Part shown: in pieces, positions 47,091-55,357 of the stretch
Numbering within the stretch: the stretch's first letter is position 1
Layout of the letters: the number at the start of each line of letters is the position of its first letter
NCBI RefSeq assembly: GCF_039540515.1
Contig: NZ_BAABFA010000011.1
Span: 1 to 64,000 of the forward strand
Source: Nemorincola caseinilytica
GTDB taxonomy: Bacteria; Bacteroidota; Bacteroidia; Chitinophagales; Chitinophagaceae
Direction: 5' to 3'
Length of the DNA stretch: 64,000 nt
Position numbers and translations under genes: made by a program
The notes under the pieces: generated by a model
Seen by the model: only the letters and a program-made list of their open reading frames with translations
Told to the model about the DNA's origin: nothing
The model's database searches: none

Positions 47091-48359
47091 ATGAACGAAG
47101 CCCTCCTGTTATTTATCTGGCAGCACAGCCTTTATGATACTGTAGCGCTGCGCACTGCCGCCGGCGAACCACTGACCGTAATAGCGCCCGGCCGGGTGAA
47201 CACCAATGCAGGCCCCGACCTTTCGGATGCTAAGATAAAGGTGGGCGATACCATACTTGTAGGCAATGTAGAGCTGCATGTGCGCACCAGCGACTGGTAC
47301 AAACATGGCCACCAGCACGATGCCGCTTACCGCAGCCTGGCCCTGCATGTGGTGTACGAGCACGATGCACCTGCCATAGGCGGCAACATTCCCACACTGG
47401 AGCTAAAGGATCATATACCTGCCGGTATGATAGCCCGGTACTCTGGCCTGATGACGGGGCCCGGAAAGCTGCCATGCGGCACACAGCATAGCATAGTAAG
47501 GGACATAACAAAAGAAGGCTGGATGAGCCGCCTGCTGGCCGAACGCTGGGAGCAGAAGCTGGCCGAATGGGATGTGATGCTATCGGACTCGGCCGATGAC
47601 TGGCGCAACCTGCTGTACTGGCGTATGGCGGCCAACTTTGGCTTCAAGACGAACGCCACTCCCTTCCTGATGCTGGCGCGGTCGCTGCCGCTGAATGTGG
47701 CCACCCGCCACAAGGACGACCTGATGCAACTGGAAGCTCTCTTCTTTGGCCAGGCGGGTATGCTGGATGGCGACTTTACCGACGATCATCCGCGCACGCT
47801 GCAGCGTGAATATGAATACCTGCGTAAGAAGTACAAGCTACACCCCATACCGGCAGAACTGTGGAAATTCATGCGCATGCGGCCGGTGAACTTTCCCTCT
47901 GTGCGCATAGCGCAGTTCGCGGCGCTGGTACACAGGTCGGTACACCTGTTCTCGCAGGTGATAGAAAGCCATACCGTGGCCGATATACGCACCCTGCTGG
48001 ATGTAAAGGCGGGCGAATACTGGGATACGCATTACCGTTTCGATGTGCCGCAGGACAAGCCATCGGTAAAGACCCTGGGCAAGACATCTGTAGAGAACAT
48101 CATCATCAACACCATAGCGCCCATACAGTTCCTGTACGCGGCACGGCAGGGTACGGCGGCCTTGCAGGAGCGCTCGCTGCAGCTATTGGAGAGCGTACCT
48201 GCCGAGCAGAACCACATAACTGCCCTGTGGGAAGAGAACAACTGGACCGTGCAAAATGCGGCAGGCTCGCAGGCGCTCATACAACTGTACAACAACTATT
48301 GCAGCCGTAAGCGCTGCCTCGACTGTACCATTGGCCTCGGCATCATGCGCCGCAAATAG
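47091..48359 (+). CDS. DUF2851 family protein
   Basis: A 422-residue protein from the ATG at 47091 (MNEALLLFIWQHSLYD), the normal family start. The open frame extends to 47025, but a promoter-like TATATTTA at 47062-47069 would start the message after the earlier ATGs. Family motifs: GRVNTNAGPDLSDAKIKVGDTI (about 36-57), GNVELHVRTSDWYKHGH, and the C-terminal CSRKRCLDCTIG with three clustered cysteines. DUF2851 is almost confined to Bacteroidota; the GN-x-E-h-H-x-x-x-x-D-W stretch looks like a nuclease-type metal site, but no activity is known to me. Confidence 0.88.
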   Translation: MNEALLLFIWQHSLYDTVALRTAAGEPLTVIAPGRVNTNAGPDLSDAKIKVGDTILVGNVELHVRTSDWYKHGHQHDAAYRSLALHVVYEHDAPAIGGNIPTLELKDHIPAGMIARYSGLMTGPGKLPCGTQHSIVRDITKEGWMSRLLAERWEQKLAEWDVMLSDSADDWRNLLYWRMAANFGFKTNATPFLMLARSLPLNVATRHKDDLMQLEALFFGQAGMLDGDFTDDHPRTLQREYEYLRKKYKLHPIPAELWKFMRMRPVNFPSVRIAQFAALVHRSVHLFSQVIESHTVADIRTLLDVKAGEYWDTHYRFDVPQDKPSVKTLGKTSVENIIINTIAPIQFLYAARQGTAALQERSLQLLESVPAEQNHITALWEENNWTVQNAAGSQALIQLYNNYCSRKRCLDCTIGLGIMRRK

Positions 48360-48389
48360 TGTTTACCAACCATTAACATTACATGTACG

Positions 48390-48397
48390 TACCTTTG
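48390..48397 (+). promoter_or_regulatory. -7 box that decides the start of the next gene
   Basis: TACCTTTG matches TAnnTTTG. Transcription would begin near 48404, after the ATGs at 48399 and 48402, so translation should start at 48426. No clear -33 TTTG; TTTA lies at 48362-48365. Confidence 0.4.
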
Positions 48398-48425
48398 TAT
48401 GATGCAAGTACATGAAATAGCAGAA

Positions 48426-48929
48426 ATGATACCTGCGGGGTTCCCCGACAACGCGCGTGTATGGGTGTACCAGTGCAGCAGGGCATTCATAGAAAAGGAG
48501 GCAAGAGAAGTGAATGAGCAACTGCACCATTTCTATGCCGGCTGGCAAACGCATGGCAGCCCCGTAAAGGGCTGGGCCGGCCTGCTGTTCAGGCAGTTCG
48601 TGGTAGTGATAGCCGACGAAACGGACGAGCAGGTGAGCGGCTGCAGTACAGATAGCTCGGTGCGCGTTATAAAAAGCCTTGAGCGGCAGTATAATGTCAA
48701 TTTCTTCGACCGCATGATGATCACTTTCCTGGTAAAGGGAAAGGCAGAGATGCTACCCTTTGCACAGGTGCAGTATGCTATAGAAAAGGGCTATATAACG
48801 CCCGATACCATGCTTTTCAACAATGTAGTGACCAACAAAAAAGAACTGTATACCAAATGGATGGTGCCGCTAAAAGATAGCTGGCTGGCCGGTAGGGTAT
48901 CGTTCGGCAACGTGCCTGCCCAGAGGTAA
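48426..48929 (+). CDS. Conserved Bacteroidota protein of unknown function
   Basis: A 167-residue soluble protein. The start at 48426 (MIPAGFPDNARVWVYQ) is chosen because the family usually begins M-x-P-x-x-x-P-x-x-A-R-V-W-x-Y-Q and because a -7 box precedes it. Other features: WQTHGSPVKGWAGLLFRQFVVVIADE, then CSTDSSVRVIKSLERQ and FNNVVTNKKEL. Relatives are often labelled 'ABC transporter ATPase', which the sequence does not support: there is no Walker A, Walker B or signature motif. Function unknown. The gene ends 4 bases from the convergent OmpA-like gene. Confidence 0.8.
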   Translation: MIPAGFPDNARVWVYQCSRAFIEKEAREVNEQLHHFYAGWQTHGSPVKGWAGLLFRQFVVVIADETDEQVSGCSTDSSVRVIKSLERQYNVNFFDRMMITFLVKGKAEMLPFAQVQYAIEKGYITPDTMLFNNVVTNKKELYTKWMVPLKDSWLAGRVSFGNVPAQR

Positions 48930-48933
48930 GAGA

Positions 48934-49806
48934 CTAGTTCTCCATTATGCGTATCTCTACGCGCCTGTTCTTATCGGCATCTTCTTCGGTCTGCTCGTTG
49001 GCTATCACAGGTCTGCGCCTGCCAAAGCCTACATAGCTGAGGCGATCGGCCTCTATACCCTTGTCCACAAGGTATTTGTATATGGCCTTGGCCCTGTTCA
49101 CTGATAGGAATGGCTCGTAAGTATCTATATCCAGCGCATCGGGCGCATCGCGTATACAGCATACATGGCCCTCTATGCTTATCTTCATTTTGGGGTTGTT
49201 CTTCAGCACTGTATACAGTTTCTCCAGCGTCTCTTTCGATTCTTGCTTCATCACATGCCTGTCGGCAGGGAAGTACACATTGTTCAGCTTGAAGACCGAG
49301 CCCACCCGCAGCGCTTTCATATCATCTATATCGGTCACTGTTACGCGGCGTATGGTATCTTTTTTGCCCGGCTTGGGTTTGGGCGCATTGTGTACGGTGG
49401 CGCTGCGGTTGTTCACCACAATGTCCACCCTGCGGTCTGTGGGCGATCCGTCCTGTCCGTTCATGTCCTTCCTGTTCACCTTGCCGCGGCCTACACATAG
49501 CGTTATGTCCTTTTCGTTCATGCTGCCATACTTCACCAGGTAGTCCTTCACGCCCTGTGCGCGCTTCATAGACAGGTCCTGGTTGTAGGTCTCGGTGCCC
49601 AGGTAGTCGGCATAGCCTACTATGGTCACTTTACTGCCGCTGATTATCTTGTCGTTGTATATGAGCAGGTCTATCTTCTTCTGCATCTTCTCGTTGAGCG
49701 TGGGTACGTCCAGGTCGAAGTATAGCTTGAAGGTATCTGTGGCCCTTTGGGCGAACACAGGGCTTATGAAAAAGATGGAAGCTATATATAGTACTATTCT
49801 ATACAT
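48934..49806 (-). CDS. Secreted protein with two tandem OmpA-like domains
   Basis: A 290-residue protein from the ATG at 49806 (MYRIVLYIASIFF); upstream codons are open but non-typical. A signal peptide ends at about residue 18 (VFA-QRA). Two OmpA-like peptidoglycan-binding domains follow: domain 1 (about 25-140: YFDLDVPTLNEKMQ, VGYADYLGTETYNQDLSMKRAQ, VGRGKVN) and domain 2 (about 170-290: VYFPADRHVMKQES, IEGHVCCIRDAP, LSVNRAKAIYKYLVD, VGFGRRRPV, NRRVEIRI). There is no barrel and no lipobox, so it should be a soluble periplasmic cell-wall binder. Domain 2 has the canonical NR-AK-Y helix; domain 1 keeps the Asp and Arg for diaminopimelate contact. Confidence 0.88.
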   Translation of the reverse strand: MYRIVLYIASIFFISPVFAQRATDTFKLYFDLDVPTLNEKMQKKIDLLIYNDKIISGSKVTIVGYADYLGTETYNQDLSMKRAQGVKDYLVKYGSMNEKDITLCVGRGKVNRKDMNGQDGSPTDRRVDIVVNNRSATVHNAPKPKPGKKDTIRRVTVTDIDDMKALRVGSVFKLNNVYFPADRHVMKQESKETLEKLYTVLKNNPKMKISIEGHVCCIRDAPDALDIDTYEPFLSVNRAKAIYKYLVDKGIEADRLSYVGFGRRRPVIANEQTEEDADKNRRVEIRIMEN

Positions 49807-49882
49807 GACGAAGCAAAAGGAAGTATAAAGTAACAGAATTTTTCGATAGAACGTATGTCTTTTTAGCGGGGCAAATTCATTT

Positions 49883-50521
49883 TCACCCTCCATCATCGGT
49901 CTCGGGCACCTTTTCGCGCTTGAACTGGGGGAGTGATAACCTGTATTTCACCGCCACCACCCTGATGCCGAATATGACCGATACCGATACCAGCAGGCAC
50001 ATGTTCCGGCTCAGGTCCATGGTGTTCAGCGCCAGGTATACCAGCGCACCTGCCAGGCAGGCCGATGCATATATCTCTTTGCGGAAGATGACCGGTATCT
50101 CGTTCGTAAGCACATCGCGCATCACCCCGCCCATAATGGCCGAGAACATACCCATGATGGCCGCTATAAAGGGCGCCACATGGTAGGCCAGCGCCTTTTC
50201 GGTGCCCAGAATGGTGAACATGGCTATGCCCAGGCTGTCGAAGATGAAGAGTGTTTTGCGCAGCCGCAGCAGCACATTGAAGAAAAGACTGGTGAACACG
50301 ATACCGGCTATGATGACGTAGATACGCTTTTCATCGGCCACCCACGACAGGGGGTAGCTGCCCAGCAGTATATCGCGTATGCTACCGCCCCCTATAGATG
50401 TGATGAAACCTATGAACGTGACCCCGAACCAATCGGGCTTCGACTTTTTATTGGCCGCTATCGCGCCCGATATGGCAAAGAGCCCTGTGCCGGTAAGCTC
50501 AAGCAAGTACTGTATCTGCAT
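49883..50521 (-). CDS. TRIC-type (UPF0126) membrane channel
   Basis: A 212-residue protein with seven hydrophobic helices. The two inverted-repeat motifs typical of bacterial TRIC proteins are visible: ITSIGGGSIRDILLG (about 42-56) and SAIMGGVMRDVLTNEIP (about 127-143). The N-terminus LLELTGTGLFAISGAIAA is the conserved first helix. TRIC forms trimeric potassium-permeable channels. The start overlaps the preceding thioesterase gene by 23 bases, so their expression is linked. Confidence 0.92.
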   Translation of the reverse strand: MQIQYLLELTGTGLFAISGAIAANKKSKPDWFGVTFIGFITSIGGGSIRDILLGSYPLSWVADEKRIYVIIAGIVFTSLFFNVLLRLRKTLFIFDSLGIAMFTILGTEKALAYHVAPFIAAIMGMFSAIMGGVMRDVLTNEIPVIFRKEIYASACLAGALVYLALNTMDLSRNMCLLVSVSVIFGIRVVAVKYRLSLPQFKREKVPETDDGG

Positions 50522-50897
50522 GGTAAGATGTGTTTTTAATGGTCTCGCTCCTGTTGATGAAAATGAAATAGCCCGTGCATATGGTAATGGTCTGCCGTTT
50601 GCTGGTGCGGGTGATGTATACCTGCACCTGTAGCTGCCGCCTGCCGGTAAGGGTGTATAGTGATGTTATTCTCAGGTTGTCGCCTAGTATGGCTTTGCCG
50701 GTGAGGTCCATGCTGTAGTGGCGCGCACGTATGTGCGAAAGCCCGCTGATACCGAAAGCCTCCATGATGGTGACATCATTGGTGCGGGCCACCATCTGCA
50801 GCATATTGCAGGTGGTGTATATGCCTTGTTCGTCCACGTCGTTGCTGCCCACACTTACTGTGTCGGTGCGCATGTGTTGTGTATATAGCTGTTCCAT
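50499..50897 (-). CDS. Hot-dog-fold thioesterase-like protein
   Basis: A 132-residue protein of the acyl-CoA thioesterase (4HBT) superfamily: NDVDEQGIYTTCNMLQMVARTNDVTIMEAFG (residues about 20-49) is the region where family members carry the catalytic Asp/Asn-Asp on the hot-dog helix, followed by strands LTGKAILGDNLRITSLY and QLQVQVYITR. It would hydrolyse an acyl thioester; the substrate is unknown. It overlaps the TRIC channel gene by 23 bases. The similarity is modest and I read it mainly from the strand-helix pattern. Confidence 0.7.
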   Translation of the reverse strand: MEQLYTQHMRTDTVSVGSNDVDEQGIYTTCNMLQMVARTNDVTIMEAFGISGLSHIRARHYSMDLTGKAILGDNLRITSLYTLTGRRQLQVQVYITRTSKRQTITICTGYFIFINRSETIKNTSYHADTVLA

Positions 50898-51241
50898 TTT
50901 GTTCGTTGTGTTTTGTGAAAGGTGATGTTGAAAAAAAGCCCCGCCAACTGATGTTGCGGGGCTATTACACTATGGTAAAAGACATCTCCTCAACATCGGG
51001 CCCGGGAGCTGATGCAGCAGCAGAAATGCTTCTTCGTATGTATGGCTATCAGTATCATAAATGGTCTTAAAACAAAATATCCTTCAGCGGGGGCTGAAGG
51101 ATACACAAATGCGGTCATTGCTCCGTCCTTCAGCAGGTGCGTAGTGTATGGCAGCATTTATGTTTCAGTGTCATCATTGCAGCACAAAGGTGATGAAGAA
51201 AACGGGAAACGCAAAAATATTTTTTTGTACGGCAGTATAGG
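50898..51241 (-). other. Intergenic region with hairpins, 3' region of the lipoprotein gene
   Basis: A 344-base gap with no credible gene. Read on the minus strand it goes from the lipoprotein stop at 51242 towards a terminator at 50931. It holds a perfect 11-base-pair hairpin at 51078-51103 (TATCCTTCAGC, loop GGGG) and a further copy of CCTTCAGC at 51127-51134. The 3' untranslated region, or a small RNA made from it, would be about 250 bases. Confidence 0.45.
50931..50963 (-). terminator. Minus-strand intrinsic terminator
   Basis: Stem AGCCCCG ... CGGGGCT extended by CAAC/GTTG, with seven A on the plus strand (T-tract on the minus). It separates the DUF2846 lipoprotein transcript from the thioesterase gene at 50897. 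Confidence 0.8.
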
Positions 51242-51676
51242 CTAGTTGAAATAGTTCACCACGGGCGGCCTGTGGCGCTCTACCATCATGGGGTTCTCCA
51301 TCTTGCGCACCCATGGCCTGCCGCCATAGCCGCGGCGCATAGAGTAAGTGAAGTAATATGCATAGGTCTTGCCCGCCGCCATATTCACCTTGAAGAACAC
51401 CTCATCGAAACGGGATGTGCCCACACTCATCAGGTATTCGCCGGGCGGCAGGTAGCACGATATATACCTGCGTGGGCCCACCGTACCTACGAACTTGCCA
51501 TTGGCAAATATCTTGGTGCCTACGGCAAACCCCACTATGCCCTTGCGGTAAATGATGAGGCGGGCATCATCTCTTTCTACTTTTTTGTTGCTCTCTACCT
51601 GGTAGGTAGCAACGCAGGAGGGCAGCAGCGTGGTAGCCAGTAATGCGAATAAGAGGATGAAGAGCCTGTGGCGCAT
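51242..51676 (-). CDS. DUF2846 lipoprotein
   Basis: A 144-residue lipoprotein: lipobox LPSC with Cys at residue 21 after a hydrophobic N-terminus. The DUF2846 pattern covers the rest: RLIIYRKGIVGFAVGTKIFANGKFVGTVG, then YISCYLPPGEYLMSVG and VFFKVNMAAGKTYAYYFTYSM. Beta-rich, function unknown, probably on the periplasmic face of an envelope membrane. A dyad ATGACGT-ATTA-ACGTCAT lies 14 bases before the start. The enzyme that lipidates such proteins (Lgt) is encoded divergently beside it. Confidence 0.85.
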   Translation of the reverse strand: MRHRLFILLFALLATTLLPSCVATYQVESNKKVERDDARLIIYRKGIVGFAVGTKIFANGKFVGTVGPRRYISCYLPPGEYLMSVGTSRFDEVFFKVNMAAGKTYAYYFTYSMRRGYGGRPWVRKMENPMMVERHRPPVVNYFN

Positions 51677-51689
51677 AACGAGGAATGAT

Positions 51690-51707
51690 ATGACGTATTA
51701 ACGTCAT
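51690..51707. promoter_or_regulatory. Perfect dyad before the lipoprotein gene
   Basis: ATGACGT, four bases, ACGTCAT: 7-base arms centred 22 bases upstream of the lipoprotein ATG and 115 bases upstream of lgt. It has the size of a site for a dimeric helix-turn-helix regulator. Confidence 0.4.
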
Positions 51708-51813
51708 CGCCGTGTATTTAGTATATGCGTAGTGGCGGTTTTGTGTTTTTATTGGCTTTTTCATCACCGGACCTACTTGGGCCGCTTACCGCATTTCGCT
51801 TACTTTTACACCC

Positions 51814-53076
51814 ATGTATCCCGATTTCAAGTACCTCTTACAGTCCCTTACGGGCATAGAGATGCCCGAGTGGCTGAGCCTCTTCAAAACATTCGGCTTC
51901 CTGGTGGCCATGTCGTTCCTGGGGGCGGCATGGGCCACGGCCAGCGAGCTGAAGCGAAAGGCCAAGCTGGGACTGCTGCATGCCGAGATACGCACTATAG
52001 AGGTAGGCAGACCTGCCAGCATGGCCGAGCTGGCCATGTCGGCGCTTACGGGGTTCATCATCGGGTTCAAGATAGGGGGTATGTTCGGCAACTTCGCCGA
52101 GATATCGCCCGATCCTATGGGCTACCTTTTCTCTGCCAAGGGCAACCTGCTGGCTGGCCTTGTGGTAGCAGCCATAATGGCTTATACGCGCTATGCCGAG
52201 AAGAAGAAGCAACAACTGCCCGAGCCCGAGATGCGCAAGGTATCGGTATACCCGCACGAGCTCATTACCGAAATAGTGGTGGTAGCGGCAGTGGCCGGCC
52301 TCATAGGCGCCAAGGTGTTCAATGCGCTGGAGACATGGGAAGACTTCGTGGAGGATCCCATACGCAGCCTTACCTCATCGGCGGGGCTCACCTTCCTGGG
52401 CGGGCTCATAATGGCCACAGCGGCTTTCTGGTTCTATACGCGCAAGCACAATATACCCTTCAAGCATATGTGCGATGCTGCTGCGCCGGGCATCATGCTG
52501 GCCTATGGTGTGGGTAGGCTGGGCTGCCAGTTCTCTGGCGATGGCGATTGGGGCATCTTCAATACCGCCTATGTAGCCAACCCCGATGGAAGTATGCGTG
52601 TGTCTACCGCTGCCGATGGCGAAATGATAACCCACATGATAGGCAAGGCCGAACATGCACACGCTGCAGCGCCATCGTGGCTGCCCGACTGGCTCTATGG
52701 TATGACCTACCCGCACAATGTGGGCCATGAGGGTATGGCCATAAAAGACTGTGTGGGCGAGTACTGCAATGTGCTGCCGGTGAGTGTTTTCCCTACGCCC
52801 ATATACGAGTTCGTGGCCGGGGTAACGCTGTTCTTTATCATGTGGGCGCTGCGCCACAGGCTGAAGGGTACGCTGCAGATGTTCGGTATATACCTGGTGT
52901 TCGCAGGGGTGGAACGCTTCCTGGTAGAGCTGGTGCGTGTGAACTATAAATACGACCTTGGCTTCATTCATCCCAGCCAGGCCGAGATAATATCGGTACT
53001 CATGGTGATAGTGGGCAGCTACCTGCTGTTCTTTTACAAAGACAAGGACCAGCAGCATACTGCGGCCATTGCATAA
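51814..53076 (+). CDS. lgt: Prolipoprotein diacylglyceryl transferase (long form)
   Basis: A 420-residue inner-membrane enzyme that attaches diacylglycerol to the lipobox cysteine of prolipoproteins. Seven hydrophobic helices are visible. The signature is GRLGCQFSGDGDWG at about residues 228-241, where E. coli Lgt has GRxGNF: the Arg is kept and the Asn is Cys, which I recall as normal for this phylum. The protein is about 130 residues longer than the E. coli enzyme, partly from a His-rich loop (KAEHAHAAAPSW, then GHEGMAIKDCVGEYC). YEFVAGVTLFFIMW and ERFLVELVRVN are the conserved C-terminal segments. Several lipoproteins in this window would be its substrates. Confidence 0.92.
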   Translation: MYPDFKYLLQSLTGIEMPEWLSLFKTFGFLVAMSFLGAAWATASELKRKAKLGLLHAEIRTIEVGRPASMAELAMSALTGFIIGFKIGGMFGNFAEISPDPMGYLFSAKGNLLAGLVVAAIMAYTRYAEKKKQQLPEPEMRKVSVYPHELITEIVVVAAVAGLIGAKVFNALETWEDFVEDPIRSLTSSAGLTFLGGLIMATAAFWFYTRKHNIPFKHMCDAAAPGIMLAYGVGRLGCQFSGDGDWGIFNTAYVANPDGSMRVSTAADGEMITHMIGKAEHAHAAAPSWLPDWLYGMTYPHNVGHEGMAIKDCVGEYCNVLPVSVFPTPIYEFVAGVTLFFIMWALRHRLKGTLQMFGIYLVFAGVERFLVELVRVNYKYDLGFIHPSQAEIISVLMVIVGSYLLFFYKDKDQQHTAAIA

Positions 53077-53107
53077 ATGCACTTTCGCAGCGCTTGTTTA
53101 TTTCAGG

Positions 53108-53115
53108 TAATTTTG
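53108..53115 (+). promoter_or_regulatory. -7 box for the radical SAM gene
   Basis: TAATTTTG, 19 bases before the TTG start codon, with TTTC at 53083-53086 as a weak -33 (21-base spacer). This supports separate transcription from lgt. Confidence 0.4.
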
Positions 53116-53134
53116 CACAAAAACCTCCTGTACT

Positions 53135-55333
53135 TTGGGTGTTAAAGTATTTCTTGCTACTCCGCCGTTCACGCAGCTCAATACGCCCTACCCGGCCACA
53201 GCTTACCTGAAGGGTTTCCTGAATACAAGAGGCATACCTGCCGCCCATGCCGACCTGGGTATAGAGGCCACTCTGGCGCTCTACAGCAAGGGAGGCCTGC
53301 AGCAGCTTTTCGGCCATATAGCCGCAAATGGCGGCGAGCTATCGGAGAATGCGCGGCGCATGGTAGCCCTGCAGCAGGAGTACATAGATACCATAGACAG
53401 CACCATACTTTTTTTGCAGGGCAAAGACCCTACACTGGCGCACCGCATCTGTGGCCGCAACTACCTGCCAGAGGCATCGCGCTTTGCACAGACGGCCGAC
53501 CTGGTGTGGGCCTTCGGAGCCATGGGCATGCAAGACCATGCACGCCACCTGGCCACCCTGTACCTGGAGGATATAGCCGACCTGGTGCAGGAGTGTGCCG
53601 ATCCGCACTTTGGCCTCAGCAGGTATGCCGAGCGGCTGGGCCGCAGCGCCAGCACATTCGATGAGCTGTATGCCGAGCTGTGCAAACCTCTTACCTATAT
53701 AGACAAGATACTGGTGCGACTGTTGCAACAACATATGGACCGCCAGCAGCCTGCTATAGTCGCGCTCTCGGTTCCCTTCCCGGGCAACCTGTATTCGGCA
53801 TTCCGGTGCGGGCAGTGGGTAAAGCAGAATTGCCCCGGTGTACATGTGGCCATGGGTGGTGGCTTTGCCAATACCGAGCTGCGCTCGCTATCGGATGTGC
53901 GCGTGTTCGAGTTCTTCGACTTCATAACGCTGGATGACGGAGAGGCGCCCATAGAGACGCTGGTAGCATATGCCGATGGACAAAAGACCATAGGCGAATT
54001 GAAGCGTACACTTACACTGGCAGATGGCAAGGTGGTGTATATGGACAATACAGAAGTGGCCGACTATAAGCAGGGACAGGTAGGCACGCCCGACTATACA
54101 GGCCTGCCGCTGGACAGATACATATCGGCCATAGAGGTGGCCAATCCTATGCACAGCCTGTGGAGCGATGGCCGCTGGAACAAACTGACCATGGCGCATG
54201 GCTGCTACTGGGGCAAATGTACTTTTTGCGATACTACGCTAGATTACATACAACGCTACGAACCCCTCACTGCCGCTGTGCTCTGCGACCGTATAGAGAC
54301 CATCATAGAGCAGACGGGACAGACGGGTTTTCACTTTGTAGATGAGGCCGCGCCGCCGGTACTGATGCGCTCGCTGGCGCTGGAGCTCATTCGCAGGAAG
54401 ATAAACATAACATGGTGGGCAAATGTGCGCTTCGAGAAAGCCTTTACCCGCGACCTCTGCCTGCTGCTGCGGGCATCGGGCTGCATAGCGGTCTCGGGTG
54501 GGCTGGAGGTGGCATCGGACAGGTTGCTGGCGCTGATACAGAAGGGCATCACCGTGGCTCAGGTGGCCAGGGTGAACAAACACTTTACCGAGGCGGGTAT
54601 AATGGTACATGCCTACCTGATGTATGGCTTTCCCACGCAGACCGCGCAGGAGACCATAGATTCTATGGAGATGGTGCGGCAGATGTTCGCCGCAGGTATA
54701 CTGCGCTCGGGCTTCTGGCACAGGTTCGCTATGACGGCGCACAGCCCGGTGGGTATGTACCCCGACCAGTTCAATGTGCGCAAGGACACGAATGCGATAG
54801 GCTCTTTTGCAAACAATGACATCACCTATACCGATCCCACAGGAGGCGATCATGATAGTTTTTCGCAGGGGCTCAAGACATCGCTCTACAACTATATGCA
54901 TGGCGCCTGCCTCGATCATCCGCTGCATAAGTGGTTCGAGCATAAGACGCCCAAGACCACGGTGCAGCCGGGTTACATAATGGACATCCTCAACGAGCAG
55001 GAGTATACACAGGCCCGCGATACGGCCAAGGTAGTATGGCTGGGCAATACGCCTGAGGTAAGCTACTTTACCAAGACCCATAAGGGCGACCAATGGGAAA
55101 TGTGTTCGCTCACATTCCATGGCAAGCGTGCACCATTTACCATAAAGGTGAGCAAGGAACAGGGTGCGTGGCTGGCAGATATATTGCCAAGGCTGTCTGT
55201 ACAGCACATGAAGCTGCTGACAATGCAAGAGGTACGCGAGCGCTATGAAGCGGTCTGCACCGACGACTTTGCCCTCTTCTGGGACAATAAACCAATGAAT
55301 ACGATGTACAAAGCAGGATTGCTGGTACTGTAG
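53135..55333 (+). CDS. Radical SAM protein with B12-binding-like domain and unusual CX4CX2C site
   Basis: A 732-residue protein that begins at a TTG codon (MGVKVFLATPPF); no in-frame ATG fits the conserved N-terminus. Residues about 10-280 include a cobalamin-binding-like Rossmann domain (PAIVALSVPFPGNLYSAF, VHVAMGGGFANTE, DFITLDDGEAP), but the DxHxxG cobalamin ligand is not seen. The radical SAM domain from about 345 carries the iron-sulfur site AHGCYWGKCTFCD, with Cys spacing CX4CX2C instead of CX3CX2C. Further on are GFHFVDEAAPP and SGGLEVASDRLLALIQKGIT, the SAM-contact strands. A C-terminal extension (about 590-732) has no family I know. Substrate unknown. Confidence 0.85.
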   Translation: MGVKVFLATPPFTQLNTPYPATAYLKGFLNTRGIPAAHADLGIEATLALYSKGGLQQLFGHIAANGGELSENARRMVALQQEYIDTIDSTILFLQGKDPTLAHRICGRNYLPEASRFAQTADLVWAFGAMGMQDHARHLATLYLEDIADLVQECADPHFGLSRYAERLGRSASTFDELYAELCKPLTYIDKILVRLLQQHMDRQQPAIVALSVPFPGNLYSAFRCGQWVKQNCPGVHVAMGGGFANTELRSLSDVRVFEFFDFITLDDGEAPIETLVAYADGQKTIGELKRTLTLADGKVVYMDNTEVADYKQGQVGTPDYTGLPLDRYISAIEVANPMHSLWSDGRWNKLTMAHGCYWGKCTFCDTTLDYIQRYEPLTAAVLCDRIETIIEQTGQTGFHFVDEAAPPVLMRSLALELIRRKINITWWANVRFEKAFTRDLCLLLRASGCIAVSGGLEVASDRLLALIQKGITVAQVARVNKHFTEAGIMVHAYLMYGFPTQTAQETIDSMEMVRQMFAAGILRSGFWHRFAMTAHSPVGMYPDQFNVRKDTNAIGSFANNDITYTDPTGGDHDSFSQGLKTSLYNYMHGACLDHPLHKWFEHKTPKTTVQPGYIMDILNEQEYTQARDTAKVVWLGNTPEVSYFTKTHKGDQWEMCSLTFHGKRAPFTIKVSKEQGAWLADILPRLSVQHMKLLTMQEVRERYEAVCTDDFALFWDNKPMNTMYKAGLLVL

Positions 55334-55357
55334 TGCTCTTCCTGTATATAGATGCTC

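Noticed and set aside
48426..48929. ABC transporter ATPase, a label often given to relatives
   Set aside because: No Walker A, Walker B or signature motif is visible and the protein is too short.
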